Assembly (NCBI GenBank): GCA_015680685.1
Contig: MNCI01005255.1
Span: 946,811 to 1,010,810, forward strand
Direction of reading: 5' to 3'
Source of the DNA: Gnetum montanum
Lineage: Eukaryota > Streptophyta > Gnetopsida > Gnetales > Gnetaceae
DNA: 64,000 nucleotides
The notes below the pieces were generated by a model. The model made no database searches. It was not told where the DNA came from and worked only from the letters and a program-made list of their open reading frames with translations. This document shows, in pieces, positions 60,040-64,000 of this stretch; position 1 is the first letter of the stretch, and each line of letters starts with the position of its first letter. The translations under genes and the position numbers were made by a program.

Positions 60040-61577
60040 AAGGAGTGTTCCCCTTAGACTCCCCGGCACCATGGATCCCTGCTCCACTGGGCCACCCTCT
60101 TGACCATCACCATCGCCTTGACCCTATAAAAAGGTAAAAGATAACAATTAACACAAAAAGAAAAAGAGAAGAATTCCAAAAGTCATTTAACAAACAAAAT
60201 TCACAAGTTTAAACGACTTACCGAAGAAGATCCTTCTAGACAAAATTCCAACTAACGAAGGATTTCTTCTTCAAAGACACTCGCCCAGTTAGTCCCATTG
60301 AGGCCCAGATCAACGTTGGCCAAAGCCTTCCCTTTGTCCACCACAAACCAAGTAGGACATTTCAGAGGAAATTCCCCCACAGAAACCTCCCTGGAAGCTG
60401 TGGTGATTATCCTCTTGGGTGATTCCATCTCCACCACAGTATGCTTAGCAAATGCATCAAATGAGGAGCGCAGGCCCAAACCCTCAACAAACATCTCCAG
60501 CTAACGCTTCTCTATAGATGCCTCCTTTAACGATTTTTTATAATGATACTTGTGGGTCTTTTCATCTTGACCCCATTTTCATACCGTAGAAGTGAAAGAC
60601 TTTCAATCCTTACATTTGAGGTTCAGTAAATCTATTTGCGCTTTACGCTCTGCTAGCTCCTGAGTCAACGACACTTGGCAATTCAATAAATTTCAATATC
60701 TGTCATAAGTAACCTCAGAGGTTCACCAAGAACGGTCACCTGTTAACCTTGCTAAGGCAAAATCATAGCGCAACTTGAGATTGTCCCGCTCTGCTGACAG
60801 CCTGGAAATCTCTTTTTCTCCCGCCTGAATCTGCAACCATAGCCTCTCGATGGAATGCCTACACGTCCAAAGAGACTTGGTGTTCTACACAATGCACTCT
60901 GCCACTTCATCATAAATTTGTTGGGGCACTTACTCAATCTTTGGGGGCAGCGTAGGTAAACTATCAATACCAGTGGACTCAGATGAATCCCATTTTAGTT
61001 TAGCCCTTGCTCATATGAGGAGAACATACATTAGACGTTGGATAGTGACACCAAAAAAAACGAAGGATACAAAATGCTTAAGATATGCACCTATTCCAGG
61101 GTGGGCTTGCTCGATGCGATCAACCACCTCATCAATGACACCAGTGATGAAATCCATTTTACTTGGCATTTCGATCCAAGTAAACGGTTCACATAGAGAA
61201 GACAGGTTAACATCAGTGGTCGTTTCCGTAGCAACCTTCATCATAGGGACTTCTAAACGGATGTCAAGAAGTGTCCTGGTCTCAACATTTTTGCCTAGTA
61301 CCAGTAAAAGCATGAAATCAAAATTTAGAATAATGGAAAGTACAATCCAAAAGGCAAATAAAAAAATAAGGAGAACACACTATAATCTTTGTTCTCTTCT
61401 GGATTCGGAGGATCATCAAGGTCTAGTCTCCCTCCGAAGAAACCATCAAACATCTCATCAACTCCATCTTGGTCATCGATGTTACCTTTTTCTGTCATGT
61501 CTCCCTCCAGATTGTTCACTCCTCCTGTCTCATCCCTGTCCACCTCTTCCTCCTCATTTAAGTTCGTTGAGACCTCC
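60040..61577 (-). pseudogene. Antisense multi-exon gene of element B3, 5'-truncated by D
   Basis: Opposite to gag-pol of B3. It starts abruptly at the D insertion with EEVSTNLNEEEEVDRDE (61577-61530), then FDGFFGGRLDLDDPPNPEE (about 61450-61390), an intron, VETRTLLDIRLEV, CEPFTWIEMPSKMDFITGVI (61190-61130), an intron at about 61090-61020, DSSESTGIDSLPTLPPKIE (about 60990-60940), IQAGEKEISRLSAERDNLKL coiled-coil-like helix (60830-60770), MFVEGLGLRSSFDAFAKHT (60494-60440), FPLKCPTWFVVDKGKALANV (60380-60320), FEEEILR and a tail around GDGDGQEGGPVEQG (60112-60070). Stops occur at about five positions. Everything upstream (the SDLIIGRL and LFGVP region) was separated by D. Function unknown. Confidence 0.77.
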
Positions 61578-61581
61578 TCCT
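61577..61581. other. Target-site duplication candidate at the D insertion
   Basis: CTCCT abuts the inner-left end (TTACA terminus) of LTR D. The antisense gene of B3 reads straight up to this point. The second copy should lie right of the window. Confidence 0.4.
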
Positions 61582-62320
61582 TGTAATGATGGAAAACGTC
61601 GATCGCTGGAAATACCGAGCGAAGATCCGTGTACACAGTCTTAACCACGGATCCGTGTGAGGGTTGTGCTGGAGAAAACAGATCTGAGGTACCTTGAACG
61701 GTATTATTCGATCAGACAGGGACTTACTTAATCAGTCAATTATCGAATATCGTAATAGTATATATTATATATAGATATTTCATGAAATGAATTAATTCGG
61801 TGAATCGTAGAAGGAGTAGAAAACAATGTAAAGAACTTGAAATACCGATAACGTCAATGCGACAAAGAAGATCAAATTTAGGAAAGATGTGTAATTCCAA
61901 GATCAATGATTTGACTCGAAAGCTGAATATATTGCATACAACGTTCCAACAACAGACTTCGCTTATCTTTGTGCGAAGCATACACGAAACAACAAGAAAA
62001 CTGTTTAAAAGGGAGAACAGAATGAAGGTTGATCTACCTTGTAAGCCAAAAGTGGAATGCAAGGAAGTTCAAGCCTAGATGTCTATCGATCAACTGTTTC
62101 TGATTAATAAACCTTACCAATCGTACCAGATGATCTCTCGATCTCTGATCTGCTCCTTTTGCCCTTGGTAATCGTTGCTTAAAGCTGCTAATGATCGCCA
62201 ATGAAGAGGATAATGTTTTTGCCAAGAAGACTGATCGCTCCTATTGCCAATGCTCAAACAATGTCTTATGTCCTTCAAAAGAAGAAAATCCTCCCCTTTT
62301 CTGGTTTTTCTTCGTCAACT

Positions 62321-62334
62321 GGGGTATTTATAAG
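62321..62334 (-). promoter_or_regulatory. TATA box in LTR D
   Basis: CTTATAAATACCCC on the minus strand, at the same LTR position as in B1, B2 and E. Confidence 0.7.
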
Positions 62335-62489
62335 TTCAGCATCATATGGGAAGGCACGATCTTGATGACATGTGTCTCGAACTTTCAAAACATCGTTGAC
62401 TTGACAATTTTTATGTTAAAGCTGATCATTCCACATTACATCTTGGGGGCAAGGTGTGCTGTAAACCACTCTTGCTAAAACTGCCTCAT

Positions 62490-63010
62490 AATTACGCTGT
62501 GATGCACTGATGAGCATATTTCCGCGCATGGATAACAAGTGCGTGTCTAGTACTACCTTAGTTAACTTTATACTGCATTATGCTCATTTACGCTGCCTAG
62601 CGTAGCAGAGCATAATGTGATGAATTCCACATGTGTTACACTTATTTATGCTGCAGAGCATAATAGAGCATAAAAGTGGTTAACTCAAGCCATTATGCTT
62701 ACTTACACTGCGTAGTGTAATAAAGCGTAAAGCGACCAATCTGCTGTGCTTCTTTTGACATTGACTTTGATTTCTTTGAGGCTCATTACGCTGCTTTGCG
62801 TAATGGAGCGTGAATACAGTTCTAATCAAAAGACTTGGTGGAATATGCAATAAGTCGTAGACCGTTGCTTAGGCCTTAAACTTGTCATATTTGTAGAAGT
62901 TCCAAATTTCTGCTGACTTCATTGCTACAGTAAGCTACCTTCGTTACATTGCACAGAATTACGCTAAGCAACATGATGCTACATTGCGTAATGTAGCATA
63001 AGGAGCAACA
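62490..63010 (-). repeat. TACGCT palindromes in U3 of LTR D
   Basis: Examples: ATTACGC, 6 bases, GCGTAAT (62785-62804), TTACGCTGCC then TAGCGTAGCAG (62588-62606), and 62970-63000 with TAGCATAA and GCGTAATG words. CG forms predominate. Confidence 0.8.
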
Positions 63011-63152
63011 AAGTTAGAATTTTTTAAGAAATTTGGAGACTTGATGTTGCACACCCTTTTGCATTGTTCTGCCTTCTTGATTTCTACTGTGAGCTTTTAC
63101 TTGAATTGTGAATCTTCACCTTAGGCTGATCCGCAATTTCCACAGTGTTTCA

Positions 63153-63172
63153 ATGGCCCCTCTTTGTTGACA
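63153..63172 (-). other. Polypurine tract of element D
   Basis: The minus strand reads TCAACAAAGAGGGGCCAT immediately before the LTR start, like C (22751-22770). Confidence 0.72.
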
Positions 63173-64000
63173 TTTAGAGGGCTTACCCGAAAGACGTCGA
63201 AAAAGAATACAAAACACCAAATAGGTAAAAGTACCAACAACATCCATCGATGGTTACTCATGTGTCACCTTGTCAATCCAGAAGTGTAGATGTGGGAAAA
63301 CTGAAGATAAAACGGTACGAGGGGAATTCTTATAGAAGCGAAAGGAGGGAGTTTCGAAGAAGACTCAAGTGGGTGAGTACAGTGTTTCACGAATAAGTCA
63401 TGAGGCATCCTCGTGCGATTGCATTTGCATGGAGTTATACCATGATATTGTAGATAAAGGGGCTTGCAAGGATGAGTTGTGTTAAGTCTGCACGGCCTGG
63501 ATGAGTTGTTTTTCATCCATTTTGCCAACTCTTTCTTTTTGTATTTTTTGTCATCCACTAGGTGAGTTGCATTGCACCAGTTCATGGACTTGATTGTAAT
63601 GCAGACGCAGAAAGCGTATGTTGTGTATTCACATTTTGTACAAGGAAAGCAGATGGAATGGCCAAGGAGGAGAATAGGAACAAGAGGTTGGATTATTAGG
63701 AAGACAGGGTTGCACTCCTAAGTAGACAGGCTAACCTAAGCGGCCATCTCAAAACGTTGTCTGTACTTCACTGCTCTAGTGAACGTACTTTTTGAACGAT
63801 GTCCTCGTAGAAAGTAACCTGCAATCAAAAAATAAAACATAGGACACCATTGCTCAACCGAATCACTGGAGAAGTTGTTGAAACAAGTACCATCCAAGGT
63901 GAGAAGGAGTGAATAGGCCATGGGTAAGGGACCGTAGCAAGAGGCCAGGGTGCCAATGTTGATGCTCAGCCTAGCAAGTTGCTGTCAACCATCAAACTCA
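63173..64000 (-). other. Presumed 3' noncoding region of element D
   Basis: The first 50 bp match the end of C. Beyond about 63240 I recognise nothing: no integrase motif, no TTAAACT array and no clear palindrome. Short open frames at 63265-63585 and 63736-63921 (minus) have no family features. Confidence 0.4.

Larger units (their letters stand above)
53109..61581 (+). mobile_element. Element B3: Ty3/Gypsy element cut by D
   Basis: LTR 53109 to about 54510, primer-binding site 54525-54542, leader, gag 54926-57340, linker, PR 58349-58960, array, antisense gene 60040-61577, then interrupted by LTR D at 61582. Its RT, RNase H, INT and 3' LTR would be beyond D. GC content is visibly higher and CpG more frequent than in A or C. 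Confidence 0.82.
61582..63152 (-). repeat. 3' LTR of element D (1571 bp)
   Basis: Starts TGAAACACTGTGG at 63152 and ends TTACA at 61582, with the same termini as E. U5 is closely similar to E (for example CGGATCCGTGGTT on the minus strand near 61650). U3 holds TACGCT palindromes at 62490-63010. Open frames in it (61800-62078 plus, 62191-62478 plus) are not genes. Confidence 0.85.
61582..64000 (-). mobile_element. Element D: 3' end of a Ty3/Gypsy element, rest off right edge
   Basis: On its right side LTR D is preceded by a polypurine tract and by a short conserved block (GGTGTTTTGTATTCTTTTTC on the minus strand, about 63220) that also precedes the LTR of C. So this is a 3' LTR with the element body to the right, not a solo LTR. 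Confidence 0.72.

Noticed and set aside
61582-63152. D as a solo LTR
   Set aside because: A polypurine tract precedes it on the right and the flanking five bases do not match CTCCT, so it is a 3' LTR of a longer element.
1-64000. tRNA, rRNA or host protein genes
   Set aside because: No cloverleaf, rRNA core sequence or host gene family was recognised by eye on either strand; a tRNA or profile search could overturn this.
1-64000. Ty1/Copia elements, LINEs or DNA transposons
   Set aside because: No copia-type integrase-before-RT order, no LINE endonuclease and no transposase motif were seen.

Overview
The window looks like plant nuclear DNA with no recognisable host gene. It is almost entirely nested LTR retrotransposons of one Ty3/Gypsy (Tat/Ogre-like) family. 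The evidence is repeated gag, retropepsin, RT, RNase H and integrase remnants in gypsy order, LTRs that begin TGAAACAC, primer-binding sites of the TGGCGCTAGAAGGAGG type, a purine tract before the 3' LTR, and GT-AG introns. The species cannot be named from the sequence. Old copies nested this deeply suit a large, slowly purged plant genome (inference).

Layout. I name the copies E, A, C, B1, B2, B3 and D. E (minus, 1-3987) is a 5' LTR plus an almost open gag running off the left edge; it sits inside the pol of A. A (minus, 3988-22750) is a heavily decayed copy in the order LTR, gag, PR, antisense gene, palindrome-rich spacer, RT, RNase H. Its LTR (20601-22750) is also the 3' LTR of C (minus, 20601-31940), which keeps INT, RNase H, RT and the spacer. 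C is cut at 31940 by B1 (plus, 31941-43624). B1 is cut at 43624 by B2 (plus, 43625-53108). B2 is cut at 53108 by B3 (plus, 53109-61581). B3 is cut at 61581 by D (minus, 61582 to beyond 64000), of which only the 3' LTR and adjoining 3' noncoding DNA lie here.

The most interesting feature is a second gene on the opposite strand to gag-pol, present in four copies (A 12310-15540, B1 39180-41415, B2 47927-51660, B3 60040-61577). It lies downstream of the protease. In A it lies before the RT, so PR and RT are about 10 kb apart. In B2 it shows five GT-AG introns of 86-140 bp whose removal keeps a reading frame, and one intron position is shared with the very old copy A. I cannot assign a function. 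Extra, sometimes antisense, ORFs are known in plant Tat-lineage elements, and Ogre elements have an intron between PR and RT; this arrangement may be an extreme form of both.

The second theme is a short inverted-repeat word, TACGCT/AGCGTA and its CpG-decay products TATGCT and TACACT. It fills the U3 regions, several leaders and the spacer. In the spacer it forms nested hairpins about every 190 bp over 2.5 kb, in both A and C. The proportion of intact CG words falls with nesting age. All coding remnants here are broken to some degree, so no element in the window looks autonomous.
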